From positions 310,001-374,000 of the forward strand of contig NZ_FMAC01000004.1 of assembly GCF_900094555.1 (NCBI RefSeq): DNA of 64,000 bases. The letters run 5' to 3'. Each line of letters opens with the position of its first letter. The first letter of the stretch is position 1. A program made the position numbers and the translations under genes. The notes under the pieces were generated by a model. That model was not told where the DNA came from and ran no database searches. It was given only the letters and a program-made list of their open reading frames with translations. Of the stretch, positions 1 through 7,290 are shown in pieces. The stretch comes from Martinezella hainanensis (GTDB lineage Bacteria > Pseudomonadota > Alphaproteobacteria > Rhizobiales > Rhizobiaceae).

Positions 1-155
1 ATCGTCGGCACCAGCCAGGCCCATCGTCCCTTTTCGCCGTGACGGCGGGCAACCTGCGCGCCCGCAGCAGCGGTCGCATTGGCGGCGGCATCGGAAGCGG
101 CCAGCGTGTGAATGGTGGCGTTGTCGGCCGTGGTGGAGAGGGGTTTGCCGCTCAT
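1..155 (-). CDS. Carbohydrate ABC transporter permease, N-terminal fragment (GlpQ-like position)
   Basis: Only the first 51 codons lie in the window; the gene runs off the left edge. The peptide begins MSGKPLSTTADN and has an Ala-rich cytoplasmic N-terminus ending in RRHGEKGRWAWLVPT, which looks like the approach to a first membrane helix. The ATG (155-153) overlaps the stop of the upstream permease (154-152) as ATGA, so the two are translationally coupled. By position, after two ATPases and one permease, it should be the second (MalG-type) permease of the same importer. The identity rests mainly on context. Confidence 0.6.
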   Translation of the reverse strand, partial: MSGKPLSTTADNATIHTLAASDAAANATAAAGAQVARRHGEKGRWAWLVPT

Positions 156-1024
156 CGGCTTGCTCCCGCATCGTAATTGGTCATGACAGTGTAGAAGACC
201 CAGGACAAGAGCAGCACGATCAGGAAGTAGACCAGCGACATGGCGGCTGCCGGGCCGAGGTCGAACTGGCCGAGCGCCATCTTCACGAGATCGATCGATA
301 GGAAGGTCGTCGAGTTGCCGGGACCGCCGCCTGTGACGACGAAGGGTTCGGTATAGATCATGAAACTGTCCATGAAGCGCAGCAGCACGGCGATCAGCAG
401 CACGCGGTTCATCTTCGGCAGCTGGATGTAGCGGAAGACGGACCAGCGCGAGGCGCCGTCGATCTTTGCGGCCTGGTAGAAGGCGTCGGGAATGGAGGCG
501 AGACCGGCATAGCAGAGCAGTACGACGAGGCTCGTCCAGTGCCAGACGTCCATGATGATGATCGTCGCCCAGGCGTCGGCCGGATCGGAGACATAGTTGT
601 AGTCGATGCCGAGATTGACGAGGACGTAGCCCATCAAGCCGATGTCACTGCGGCCGAAGACCTGCCAGATCGTGCCGACGACATTCCACGGGATGAGCAG
701 CGGCAAGGCCATCAGCACCAGGCAGACCGGGACACCGAGCCCCTTCTTCGGCATATTGAGGGCAATGAAGATGCCGAGCGGCACCTCGATCGCCAGAATG
801 ACGAAGGAGAAGATCAGGTTGCGGATCATCGAATCCCAGAAGCGTCCGGAGCGAAGAATTTCCTCGAACCACTGGGTGCCGGCCCAGAAGAAGACGTTGT
901 TGCCGAAGGTGTCCTGCACCGAATAGTTCACGACCGTCATCAGCGGAATGACGGCGGAAAAGCCGACGAGCAGCAGAACCGGAATGAGCATGAACCAGGC
1001 TTTGTTGTTCCAGGTCTTCTCCAT
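152..1024 (-). CDS. Carbohydrate/polyol ABC transporter permease (MalF type, GlpP-like)
   Basis: 290-residue inner-membrane permease with about six hydrophobic helices, the first near residues 10-32. An EAA-type loop that contacts the ATPases is visible near residues 183-203 (QAAKIDGASRWSVFRYIQLP). A Gly-rich segment with TGGGPGNST follows, typical of MalF-family permeases. It starts 2 bp after the stop of the upstream ATPase gene and overlaps the next permease by 4 bp, so it sits inside a tight operon. The partner ATPases match the rhizobial glycerol importer GlpST, which makes glycerol or another polyol the likeliest substrate. No glpD, glpR or glpK gene is present to confirm this. Confidence 0.85.
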   Translation of the reverse strand: MEKTWNNKAWFMLIPVLLLVGFSAVIPLMTVVNYSVQDTFGNNVFFWAGTQWFEEILRSGRFWDSMIRNLIFSFVILAIEVPLGIFIALNMPKKGLGVPVCLVLMALPLLIPWNVVGTIWQVFGRSDIGLMGYVLVNLGIDYNYVSDPADAWATIIIMDVWHWTSLVVLLCYAGLASIPDAFYQAAKIDGASRWSVFRYIQLPKMNRVLLIAVLLRFMDSFMIYTEPFVVTGGGPGNSTTFLSIDLVKMALGQFDLGPAAAMSLVYFLIVLLLSWVFYTVMTNYDAGASR

Positions 1025-1026
1025 CG

Positions 1027-2097
1027 TCAGGCTCCCATCTCGATGCGCCAGGAGTCGGCGTAGATATTGATGCCGGCCGGATCGAAGGCGATGTGCGGCT
1101 CGGCCGGTACCGTCTGGTCCTCGCCGATGACGGCAACGATGTCCTGGCCGTCGAGCTTGGCACGCACCACCTTGCGGCGGCCGAGATCTTCAACCTTCGT
1201 CACGGTGGCGGGCATGCCCTCGCGGCCGATGCGGACGAATTCCGGGCGGATGCCGAGTTCGGAACGGCCGCCCCGCTTTTCCGCAGGCGCACCGGGAAGC
1301 GCGATCGTGCGATTGCCGATCCGTGCGCTGCTGCCCTCGATTTCAACAGGCATGACATTCATGCCGGGCGAGCCGATGAAATAGCCGACGAATGTGTGGC
1401 GCGGGCGCTCGAACAGGTCGTTCGGCGTGCCGATCTGCACCACTTCGCCGTTGTACATGACCACCACCTTGTCGGCGAAGGTGAGCGCTTCGGTCTGATC
1501 GTGGGTGACATAGACCATGGTGAAGCCGAAGCGGCGATGGAGCTGCTTCAGCTGCGAGCGCAGCACCCATTTCATATGCGGGTCGATGACGGTCAGCGGT
1601 TCGTCGAAGAGGATGGCATTGACATCCGAGCGCACCAGGCCGCGGCCGAGCGAGATCTTCTGCTTGGCATCGGCGGTCAAACCGCGGGCCTTGCGGTGCG
1701 CGCTGTCGGAAAGGCCGATCATCTCGATGATCTCATCGACCTTGCGCTTTACTTCGGCCTCCGGAACATGCCGGTTGCGCAGCGGGAAGGCGAGATTGTC
1801 GTAGACGGTCATCGTGTCGTAGACGACCGGGAACTGGAAGACCTGCGCGATGTTGCGCTCCTGCGTCGACAGCCGGGTCACGTCCTTGCCGTCGAAGAGG
1901 ATGCGGCCTTCCGAGGCCTGCACCAGCCCGGAAACGATGTTGAGAAGCGTGGTCTTGCCGCAGCCTGAGGGGCCGAGCAGGGCGTAGGCGCTGCCGTCTT
2001 CCCAGCTGTGATTGACTTCCTTCAGCGCGTAATCCGCGTCCGATTTCGGGTGATCGTTGTAGGCGTGCCGGATGTGGTCAAGATCGATGCGGGCCAT
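1027..2097 (-). CDS. ABC transporter ATP-binding protein with degenerate signature motif (GlpT-like)
   Basis: 356-residue ATPase of the sugar-importer class, with a C-terminal OB-like regulatory domain from about residue 240. Walker A is canonical (GPSGCGKT, 42-49), Walker B is followed by DEP (165-167), and the H-loop His is present in VTHDQ (about 197-201). The ABC signature is not LSGGQ but LTADA (140-144), followed by KQKISLGRGLVR. This is the pattern expected of the second ATPase of a heteromeric GlpST-type pair. It lies 9 bp after the first ATPase gene and 2 bp before the permease. The name GlpT here refers to the rhizobial ABC ATPase, not the enteric glycerol-3-phosphate antiporter. 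Confidence 0.88.
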   Translation of the reverse strand: MARIDLDHIRHAYNDHPKSDADYALKEVNHSWEDGSAYALLGPSGCGKTTLLNIVSGLVQASEGRILFDGKDVTRLSTQERNIAQVFQFPVVYDTMTVYDNLAFPLRNRHVPEAEVKRKVDEIIEMIGLSDSAHRKARGLTADAKQKISLGRGLVRSDVNAILFDEPLTVIDPHMKWVLRSQLKQLHRRFGFTMVYVTHDQTEALTFADKVVVMYNGEVVQIGTPNDLFERPRHTFVGYFIGSPGMNVMPVEIEGSSARIGNRTIALPGAPAEKRGGRSELGIRPEFVRIGREGMPATVTKVEDLGRRKVVRAKLDGQDIVAVIGEDQTVPAEPHIAFDPAGINIYADSWRIEMGA

Positions 2098-2106
2098 GGT
2101 CTCTCC

Positions 2107-3189
2107 TCAGGCGGCTTGTTGCAGGGCGGGAGCGACGGCGGCGCCATCGGTGTCGAAGACCATGATGTGGCGCGGGTCGATATAGACATCGATCGCGTCG
2201 TCGACATCGATATCCTGCACGCCCTGGGTCAGCATGACCCAGCGCTGACCGGCAAAATCGATATGGATGAAGCTCTCCGAGCCGGTGATCTCGGTCACCA
2301 TGACTCTGGCCGGGGCGGCGACGGCTTCCGGCGTTTGCGGCGCAAGCGCCAGGTGGTGCGGCTGGAAGGCGATCGTGTAGCGGCCATCCGGCCGATCCTC
2401 CAAGCCTCCCGGTACGGGTAGGCGAATGTTGCTTTCGAGCACGAATTCCCGGCCGCGCTTGTCGAGCGTAATCGTGTTCAGCGGCGGATCGGCGAAGGTG
2501 GTCGCGGTGATGAGGTCTTTCGGATTGCGGAAGACGTCGATCGTCGGCCCAAATTGCGTGATGCGGCCTTCCGACAAGGTCGCGGTATTGCCGCCGAGAA
2601 GCAGCGCTTCGGAGGGTTCGGTGGTGGCATAGACGAAGATGGCGCCGGATTCAGCGAAGATCTTCGGCAGTTCGGCGCGCAGCTCCTCGCGCAGCTTGTA
2701 ATCGAGATTGGCGAGCGGCTCGTCGAGCAGCACCAGCCCGGCATTTTTCACGATGGCACGGGCAAGTGCGGTACGCTGCTGCTGGCCGCCGGAGAGGCTC
2801 AAGGGCAGGCGATCGAGGAAGGGTCCGAGGCGCAGAAGATCAGCGGCCTTCTTTACTTCCTGGTCGATGATATCAGCACTTTTGCCGCTCAATCGCATCG
2901 GCGAGGCGATGTTGTCGTAGACGGTCATGGCGGGATAATTGATGAATTGCTGGTAGACCATGGCGACGTTGCGACGCTGCACCGGCTGTCCCGTGACATC
3001 GGCACCGTCGACATGGATCGTGCCCGTAGTCGGCTTGTCGAGGCCAGCCATAAGCCGCATCAGCGACGTCTTGCCCGAAAGCGTCGGCCCCAGCAGCACG
3101 TTCAGCGTGCCGCGCTGCAGCGTCAGATTTGTTTCCGCGATATGCGTTTCGCCGCCGACAGACTTCGATACGCCCCTGAGTTCAAGCAC
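2107..3189 (-). CDS. ABC transporter ATP-binding protein with atypical Walker A (GlpS-like)
   Basis: 360 residues when started at GTG 3189, which has an AAGGA box 7 bp upstream; the open frame continues upstream but that part lacks protein-like character. Walker A reads GPTLSGKT (34-41), keeping GK-T but losing the inner glycine. The signature LSGGQ is intact (132-136) and DEP is at 156-158. The H-loop histidine is absent: the usual THD stretch reads ATTEP (188-192). It is the first gene of the importer operon and is followed closely by the ATPase with the complementary defect. This pairing is typical of rhizobial glycerol-type transporters. Confidence 0.85.
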   Translation of the reverse strand: MLELRGVSKSVGGETHIAETNLTLQRGTLNVLLGPTLSGKTSLMRLMAGLDKPTTGTIHVDGADVTGQPVQRRNVAMVYQQFINYPAMTVYDNIASPMRLSGKSADIIDQEVKKAADLLRLGPFLDRLPLSLSGGQQQRTALARAIVKNAGLVLLDEPLANLDYKLREELRAELPKIFAESGAIFVYATTEPSEALLLGGNTATLSEGRITQFGPTIDVFRNPKDLITATTFADPPLNTITLDKRGREFVLESNIRLPVPGGLEDRPDGRYTIAFQPHHLALAPQTPEAVAAPARVMVTEITGSESFIHIDFAGQRWVMLTQGVQDIDVDDAIDVYIDPRHIMVFDTDGAAVAPALQQAA

Positions 3190-3286
3190 GATAGATTCCT
3201 TCCATGCGCCGCATATCAATGCTGCCGCGAGGATTGCGAAGAGACCGATCCGTCCTGTCGTTGCCGGACGGTGCCTGCTGCTGAGA

Positions 3287-3427
3287 TTATGATTGTTCGG
3301 AAGTGGATTGTGCCGATCTGCCCGCGGAAACATCGCGCCGGTAAGGATTGCGCCAGGCGACGTCAGTGGCCATGCGGCCGATGCCGCCAACCACGCCGTT
3401 TTCCGTATCGATCTGATTTTCGGACAA
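3287..3427 (-). pseudogene. Short reading frame before the GlpS-like gene, possible remnant of a dehydrogenase N-terminus
   Basis: 46 codons starting at TTG 3427, preceded by GGGAGGG at good spacing and ending in TAA. Codon use is Rhizobium-like. The peptide begins LSENQIDTENGVVGGIGRMA and continues TDVAWRNPYRRDV. Rhizobial glp operons carry glpD just before glpS, and GlpD starts with a short SENQ-like leader and a GGG-rich FAD motif followed by ARDAAGRGY. The resemblance (VVGGIG...A.D.A.R..Y) is weak and could be chance. It may equally be a leader peptide. Confidence 0.25.
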
Positions 3428-3442
3428 TAATCCCTCCCCCTG

Positions 3443-3541
3443 TTTCGATTTGCATCCCTCACGCGAAAACCGAAACAAGAATGACGATAAATGAAGATAA
3501 AGGAATGTCAAACGAAAACTGATCGCGTTTCAGTTTCGCTT
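3443..3541. promoter_or_regulatory. Cluster of CGAAA/TTTCG half-sites, putative DeoR/GlpR-type operator
   Basis: Half-sites TTTCG (3443-3447), CGAAA (3464-3468), CGAAA (3471-3475), CGAAA (3513-3517) and TTTCG (3534-3538) fall within 100 bp upstream of the importer operon. The last two form an inverted repeat, AACGAAAACTGA (3511-3522) against TCAGTTTCGCTT (3530-3541). DeoR-family regulators such as GlpR bind TTTCG/CGAAA repeats. Assignment to a GlpR is inference, since no such regulator gene is in the window. Confidence 0.45.
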
Positions 3542-3907
3542 CATAAATCTCATCTCAGGCGTGTTTTAGCGATTTATTATCAATTTGGTAAGCAATTGAT
3601 CGGAATTGCAAATGGAGGCTGATGCACCTTTCGATGCGTCCAGGCGCATTGTGGCCGAACGCAGCCTGATTGCCCGTGCTGACAGTCATACGATCAAAAT
3701 GGGGAGTGAAGCCTGGCACGGAATGCGAGGCAGGATCTGCAACGTCGAGGTGAAATGAGGGCGATCGATAGTTGGCTGCGGGATGCGGGATGGAGCGCTT
3801 GCCCAAGCTCCGTTCACGGCCGTCTGTCCGGCCTGCTCATCATTTGCTCGAAACGATGAAATCCGCCGTGCGCGCAATTGCGCCATCATCGGGATGGCCG
3901 ACGCAAT

Positions 3908-3936
3908 GCCGCCCCTCAGGCATTATGAGGGGCGGC
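3908..3936. terminator. GC-rich hairpin after the ThuA-like gene
   Basis: An 11-bp perfect stem (GCCGCCCCTCA / TGAGGGGCGGC) with a 7-nt loop sits 22 bp beyond the stop of the minus-strand ThuA-like gene. The only T-run (AATTTT) is on the plus-strand side, so it is not a textbook terminator for that gene, but its position suggests transcription end or mRNA 3' protection. Confidence 0.5.
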
Positions 3937-3957
3937 AATTTTCGAAACGTGCAGGGC

Positions 3958-4599
3958 TCAGCGTGCTGCCCAGTTGGCGCCGCGGCGGAAGATGGTCTTC
4001 ATCTGCGGCACGTCGAATTCCTTGGCCTGGTGGCCGAGCGAGGAATAAAAGACGCGGCCCTTGCCGTATTTGCGCTTCCAGGCGACGGGCATGACCACGC
4101 CGTCGATCCAGTAGGCATGGTCGCCGGTGAATGTGGTGGTCGCCAGCACCTCGTTCGATGGGTCGACGTGCATGTAATATTGCTCCGACGTGTAGGGGAA
4201 ATCGGTGATCCCCTCCATGATCGGATCGTCCGGCCGCGTGATGTTGACCGTATAGTCGATGATGTTGCCGGGATGGGCGACCCATTGGCCGCCGATGATG
4301 AACTGGTACTCGACGCTTTCGCGGAACGAGTCGCCTGCGCCACCATGATAGCCGGCTATGCCAACGCCGCTTTCGATTGCGGCCGCGAGGTTCTTCACCT
4401 CTTCCTTCTCGATCTTCGACATGGTGACGATCGGCACGATCAGGCTGAGATCGTGGATCGAGGGATCGGCAAAGGCCTCGGTGCTGTTTTCGAGATAGAC
4501 CTTGAAGCCGTCCTCTTCGAGCATGTCGCGGATGATATGGGCGCATTCCTGCGGTTCGTGGCCGCTCCAGCCGCCCCAGACGATAAGTGCTTCACGCAT
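3958..4599 (-). CDS. ThuA-like domain protein (sugar utilisation)
   Basis: 213 residues forming one ThuA domain, a class I glutamine-amidotransferase-like fold. Recognisable parts are the N-terminal strand and loop ALIVWGGWSGHEP, the segment GIAGYHGGAGDSF near residues 90-102, and the C-terminal GRVFYSSLGHQAKEF. A strong AGGAGG site lies 6 bp before the ATG. ThuA family members act with Gfo/Idh oxidoreductases in catabolism of trehalose, maltitol and related glycosides through 3-keto sugars. Here the gene follows such an oxidoreductase by 24 bp in one operon. The exact substrate cannot be told from the sequence. Confidence 0.88.
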   Translation of the reverse strand: MREALIVWGGWSGHEPQECAHIIRDMLEEDGFKVYLENSTEAFADPSIHDLSLIVPIVTMSKIEKEEVKNLAAAIESGVGIAGYHGGAGDSFRESVEYQFIIGGQWVAHPGNIIDYTVNITRPDDPIMEGITDFPYTSEQYYMHVDPSNEVLATTTFTGDHAYWIDGVVMPVAWKRKYGKGRVFYSSLGHQAKEFDVPQMKTIFRRGANWAAR

Positions 4600-4623
4600 G
4601 ATAATCCTCCTGAAATTGTGTCG

Positions 4624-5724
4624 TTAGCGGCCGATCTGTCCATCCACCAGGGATTCGGAAAGAGGGGCCGGGCGCTCCGTTTGCGTCGTGATGGTGACCG
4701 TGCGCCCGGTGTCGGAGGCCGTCTGGAAGGCTTCCATGACTTCGAGCACGTGCAGCGCGAGGCTGCCGTTGGCGCGGTGCGGGCGGTTCGAGCGGATGGC
4801 GTGCGCCATGTCGGCGACGCCGAGCGAGCGGTAGTTGCCGTCGGCATAGGGTGCGGTGATCTCGCGCTCGGCAAACTCGCCGCCCTTCTTGAGGAATTCC
4901 ACCGGGCCGCCGAAACGGTTGGGGTCGGGCACGATCAGCGTGCCTTCCGTGCCGTAGACTTCGAGCGGCACATGCTTGTGGCCGGCGACATCGAAGCTCA
5001 TGCCGATCTGGACGACCGCGCCATTGGCAAAGGCCATGACGCCGGCAACATGCGTCGGCACATGCACGGGGATGTGCTCGCCGTTGCGTGGCTCGCTGGT
5101 GATGATGCGTTCCTTGCGCGGCGTGACGGCAAAGCCGGCGACCTGGGAGACCGGGCCAAGCAGGTTGACGAGATCGGTGATGTAATAAGGCCCCATGTCG
5201 AGCATCGGGCCGCCGCCGATTTCATAATAGAAAGCCGGATTCGGATGCCAGCGCTCGTGGCCGGGGCACATGAAGGTAGCGGTGCCGCCGACGGGAATGC
5301 CGATCGCACCTTCGTCGATGATGGCGCGAGCCGTCTGATGGCCACCGCCGAGGAAGGTATCGGGCGCTGCACCGATGCGCAGACCCTTGGTGGCCGCGGC
5401 ATCTGCAAGCTTCTTGCCCTCGGCGAAATTGATGCCGAGCGGCTTTTCCGAATAGGTATGTTTGCCGGCATCCAGCGCCTGCAGACCGACGGCGACATGC
5501 GCCTTCGGAATGGTCAGGTTGACGATGATCTCAATCGAGGGATCGGCGAGCAAGGAAGCGATATCGACCGCCTTCAGACCGAATTCGGCAGCCTTTGCCT
5601 CGGCAAGCTCGCGATTGAGGTCGGCCACACCTTTGATGTCGAGAATGGGAAAGGATTTCATGGCGGTAAGATAGGCGCCGGAAATGTTCCCGCAGCCGAT
5701 AATGCCGATGCCGACCTTGTTCAT
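4624..5724 (-). CDS. Gfo/Idh/MocA family NAD(P)-dependent oxidoreductase
   Basis: 366 residues. The N-terminal Rossmann fold carries the dinucleotide motif IIGCGNIS (8-15), and the family catalytic lysine is in SEKPLG (92-97, Lys94). A conserved segment with GGGPMLDMGPYYITDLVN follows at about residues 180-200 in the substrate domain. A GGAGG site precedes the ATG. These enzymes oxidise or epimerise sugars and inositols. With ThuA downstream and a sugar ABC importer divergent across the ROK gene, a role like ThuB, oxidising an imported glycoside, is plausible. A RIME-like repeat separates it from the upstream ROK gene. Confidence 0.88.
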   Translation of the reverse strand: MNKVGIGIIGCGNISGAYLTAMKSFPILDIKGVADLNRELAEAKAAEFGLKAVDIASLLADPSIEIIVNLTIPKAHVAVGLQALDAGKHTYSEKPLGINFAEGKKLADAAATKGLRIGAAPDTFLGGGHQTARAIIDEGAIGIPVGGTATFMCPGHERWHPNPAFYYEIGGGPMLDMGPYYITDLVNLLGPVSQVAGFAVTPRKERIITSEPRNGEHIPVHVPTHVAGVMAFANGAVVQIGMSFDVAGHKHVPLEVYGTEGTLIVPDPNRFGGPVEFLKKGGEFAEREITAPYADGNYRSLGVADMAHAIRSNRPHRANGSLALHVLEVMEAFQTASDTGRTVTITTQTERPAPLSESLVDGQIGR

Positions 5725-5759
5725 AAGCTTCCTCCAGATGAATTGTCTTGTCTGTCCTG

Positions 5760-5857
5760 GAGCGGCTCAGCGTTTCACATAGGCGCTGAACCGCTCTATC
5801 CTATTGTTTCGACGCAATTCCGGGCGGAAAATCACTGCGCAGTTTTCCTGGAATTGC
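5760..5857. repeat. RIME-like palindromic repeat, copy A
   Basis: About 98 bp made of two palindromes: GAGCGGCTCAGCG...CGCTGAACCGCTC (5760-5796) and GCAATTCC...GGAATTGC (5814-5857). The same two-palindrome unit occurs at 10450-10546 and, inverted, at 18122-18220. Structure and length match the Rhizobium-specific intergenic mosaic element RIME1 known from Rhizobium, Sinorhizobium and Agrobacterium. It lies between the ROK gene and the oxidoreductase gene. Confidence 0.85.
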
Positions 5858-5867
5858 TGTGGGGACA

Positions 5868-7070
5868 TCAGAGGGCCGGTGCCGGCCCCGTCGTTCCCCA
5901 GGGGGATTCGTAAAGTTCGCGCAGCGCGACGACCGCGGCGCCCTGCGCCCAGGTCTCGTCGGTCGACTGGTCGAAAACGAGTTCGGTCACGCCCTTGATC
6001 GACGGCGGGATCGCCAGCGAATAGGCCTCCCGCAGGCTGTCGAGGAAGGGCTGGCCGAGCGCCAGGCTCGATCCCACCAGAATGACGCGCGGCGGCGCAA
6101 ACAGCGTTACGATATTGGCAAGCGCCATGCCGCAGGCTTCGCCGGCGCGGATTGCCGCGCTGATCAATGTGTTGTCTTCGGCATCGATCAGTGTCTTCGC
6201 ATGCGCCATTCCCCGGCCGAGGCGGATGGCTTCGGCAAAACGGCCGCTCGGCTGATCGCCGAGAATGGCGCTTTCGCCGGCGAGGCTCGCCAGGCGGATG
6301 ATGCCCTGCGGCCCCATGCCGAGCACGAGGTCGCCGAGATTGTGGCTGAGACCACCGGCGCCGCGAAAGAGCTGGCCGCCATGCAGAACGCCAAGGCCCA
6401 GCGTCTGTTCCAGCGACACCAGCACCATGTCGTCCAGGTCTCTCGCCTGGCCGAACCAGTGATGCGCGAGCGTTATCGCGTGTGCATCGCTTTCGACGAT
6501 GGTGGTGACGCCCAGCCGTTCAGACATGTCCTTGGCGAAATCGACGCCGCTTTCGCGAAAGATCGGGCTGGTGCGGATATGGCCGGTGCGATGCTCGACG
6601 ACGCCTGGCAGGCCGAGGCAGACGGAATCGATCTCGTCCAACGCCAGATTGGCATCGACGACGCAGCGGCGCACGCCATCCTCGATAAGATCGGCAATGA
6701 CGCCGATCGGCTGCCGGTCGACGCGCAGCGCGAGCGTCAGCGTCGAAAGAACCTCACCGCAGAAGTCGGTCACGACGAAGACCATGCGGTTGGCAGCGAT
6801 TTTCGCGCCGACGACGCGCGCGGCATCGGGATTAAGCTCCAGCATGACGCGGGGTCGGCCGCGGGTGGCCGCCTCGCGCAGGTCGCCTTCGGTGCGGGCC
6901 AGGATCAGCCCGTCATCCAGCAGCGAGGCTGTGATTGCCGAGACTGTCGTGGTCGAAAGCTGAGTGCGGTCGCTGATTTCGATACGTGCGATGGAGCCCG
7001 CCCGCCGGATCGTATCCAGCACATTGAAGCGGTTTATCGCCCGCATAAGCTCGGGATCTGCTGTTTTCAT
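5868..7070 (-). CDS. ROK family transcriptional regulator of the divergent sugar operon
   Basis: 400 residues: an N-terminal winged helix-turn-helix (about 10-75, including SDRTQLSTTTVSAITASLL) and a C-terminal ROK sugar-kinase-like domain. The usual ROK zinc motif (CxCGxxGC) is missing: the segment after LSHN reads LGDLVLGMGPQG. The usual catalytic ND pair is replaced by SD in ESDAHA. It is therefore a sensor, not a kinase. It is divergent from the sugar importer operon starting at 7291 and probably represses it, and perhaps also its own operon with the oxidoreductase and ThuA genes. Matching candidate sites lie in the shared upstream region. Confidence 0.88.
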   Translation of the reverse strand: MKTADPELMRAINRFNVLDTIRRAGSIARIEISDRTQLSTTTVSAITASLLDDGLILARTEGDLREAATRGRPRVMLELNPDAARVVGAKIAANRMVFVVTDFCGEVLSTLTLALRVDRQPIGVIADLIEDGVRRCVVDANLALDEIDSVCLGLPGVVEHRTGHIRTSPIFRESGVDFAKDMSERLGVTTIVESDAHAITLAHHWFGQARDLDDMVLVSLEQTLGLGVLHGGQLFRGAGGLSHNLGDLVLGMGPQGIIRLASLAGESAILGDQPSGRFAEAIRLGRGMAHAKTLIDAEDNTLISAAIRAGEACGMALANIVTLFAPPRVILVGSSLALGQPFLDSLREAYSLAIPPSIKGVTELVFDQSTDETWAQGAAVVALRELYESPWGTTGPAPAL

Positions 7071-7110
7071 GAGAATGGTGCCGAATGACGGACCCGCTCG
7101 GCTGCGGCCT

Positions 7111-7142
7111 GGTATTTTTAACGGAATGCGAATTAAATAACC
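7111..7142. promoter_or_regulatory. Candidate ROK operator 1
   Basis: On the plus strand TATTTTT (7113-7119), six bases, then ATGCG (7126-7130), then AATTAAATAACC, giving an imperfect inverted repeat with AT-rich arms. NagC/Mlc-type ROK proteins bind similar TATTT-N9-AAATA operators. It lies about 40 bp upstream of the ROK start codon. Confidence 0.45.
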
Positions 7143-7205
7143 TATGGCACTTGCCCAATGTCAAGCCATTTTGCAGCCAATCTGCCAAAAATTTAGCGAT
7201 GGCGG

Positions 7206-7256
7206 TTGACATTTCAGCAAAGCTCCGTTGAATTATTCCGCATAAGGGAAAAAATA
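7206..7256 (+). promoter_or_regulatory. Promoter of the sugar importer operon with candidate ROK operator 2
   Basis: A consensus -35 box TTGACA (7206-7211) is followed at 17 bp by a weak -10 (TGAATT, 7229-7234). Just downstream the minus strand reads TATTTTT-N6-ATGCG (7256-7239), the same pattern and spacing as candidate operator 1. A repressor bound here would overlap the transcription start of the operon. Confidence 0.45.
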
Positions 7257-7290
7257 TTGAGGCTCTTGGTTCCCTTGGGAGGAGAAAATC

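Larger units (their letters stand above)
3190..3957. other. Long intergenic region upstream of the GlpS-like operon
   Basis: About 770 bp with no well-supported gene. From the operon side it holds a 46-codon reading frame with a good ribosome site (3287-3427), then a cluster of CGAAA/TTTCG half-sites between 3443 and 3541 that look like a repressor operator, then AT-rich DNA around 3565-3610 that may be promoter. A 48-codon plus-strand frame at 3611-3757 has no recognisable product. A strong hairpin lies at 3908-3936, just past the stop of the ThuA-like gene. Confidence 0.7.

Noticed and set aside
2107..3462. Extended 451-codon version of the first ATPase
   Set aside because: The extra 90 residues have no relation to ABC ATPases, and a GTG with a good ribosome site at 3189 gives the family-normal length.
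3611..3757. 48-codon plus-strand frame starting ATGGAGGCTGATGC
   Set aside because: No convincing ribosome site, no recognisable product, and located in a likely promoter region.
3772..5913. Long plus-strand open frame of 713 codons opposite the ThuA and Gfo/Idh genes
   Set aside because: It is antisense to two well-recognised genes, has Arg/Asp/His-rich composition typical of high-GC shadow frames and shows no domain.
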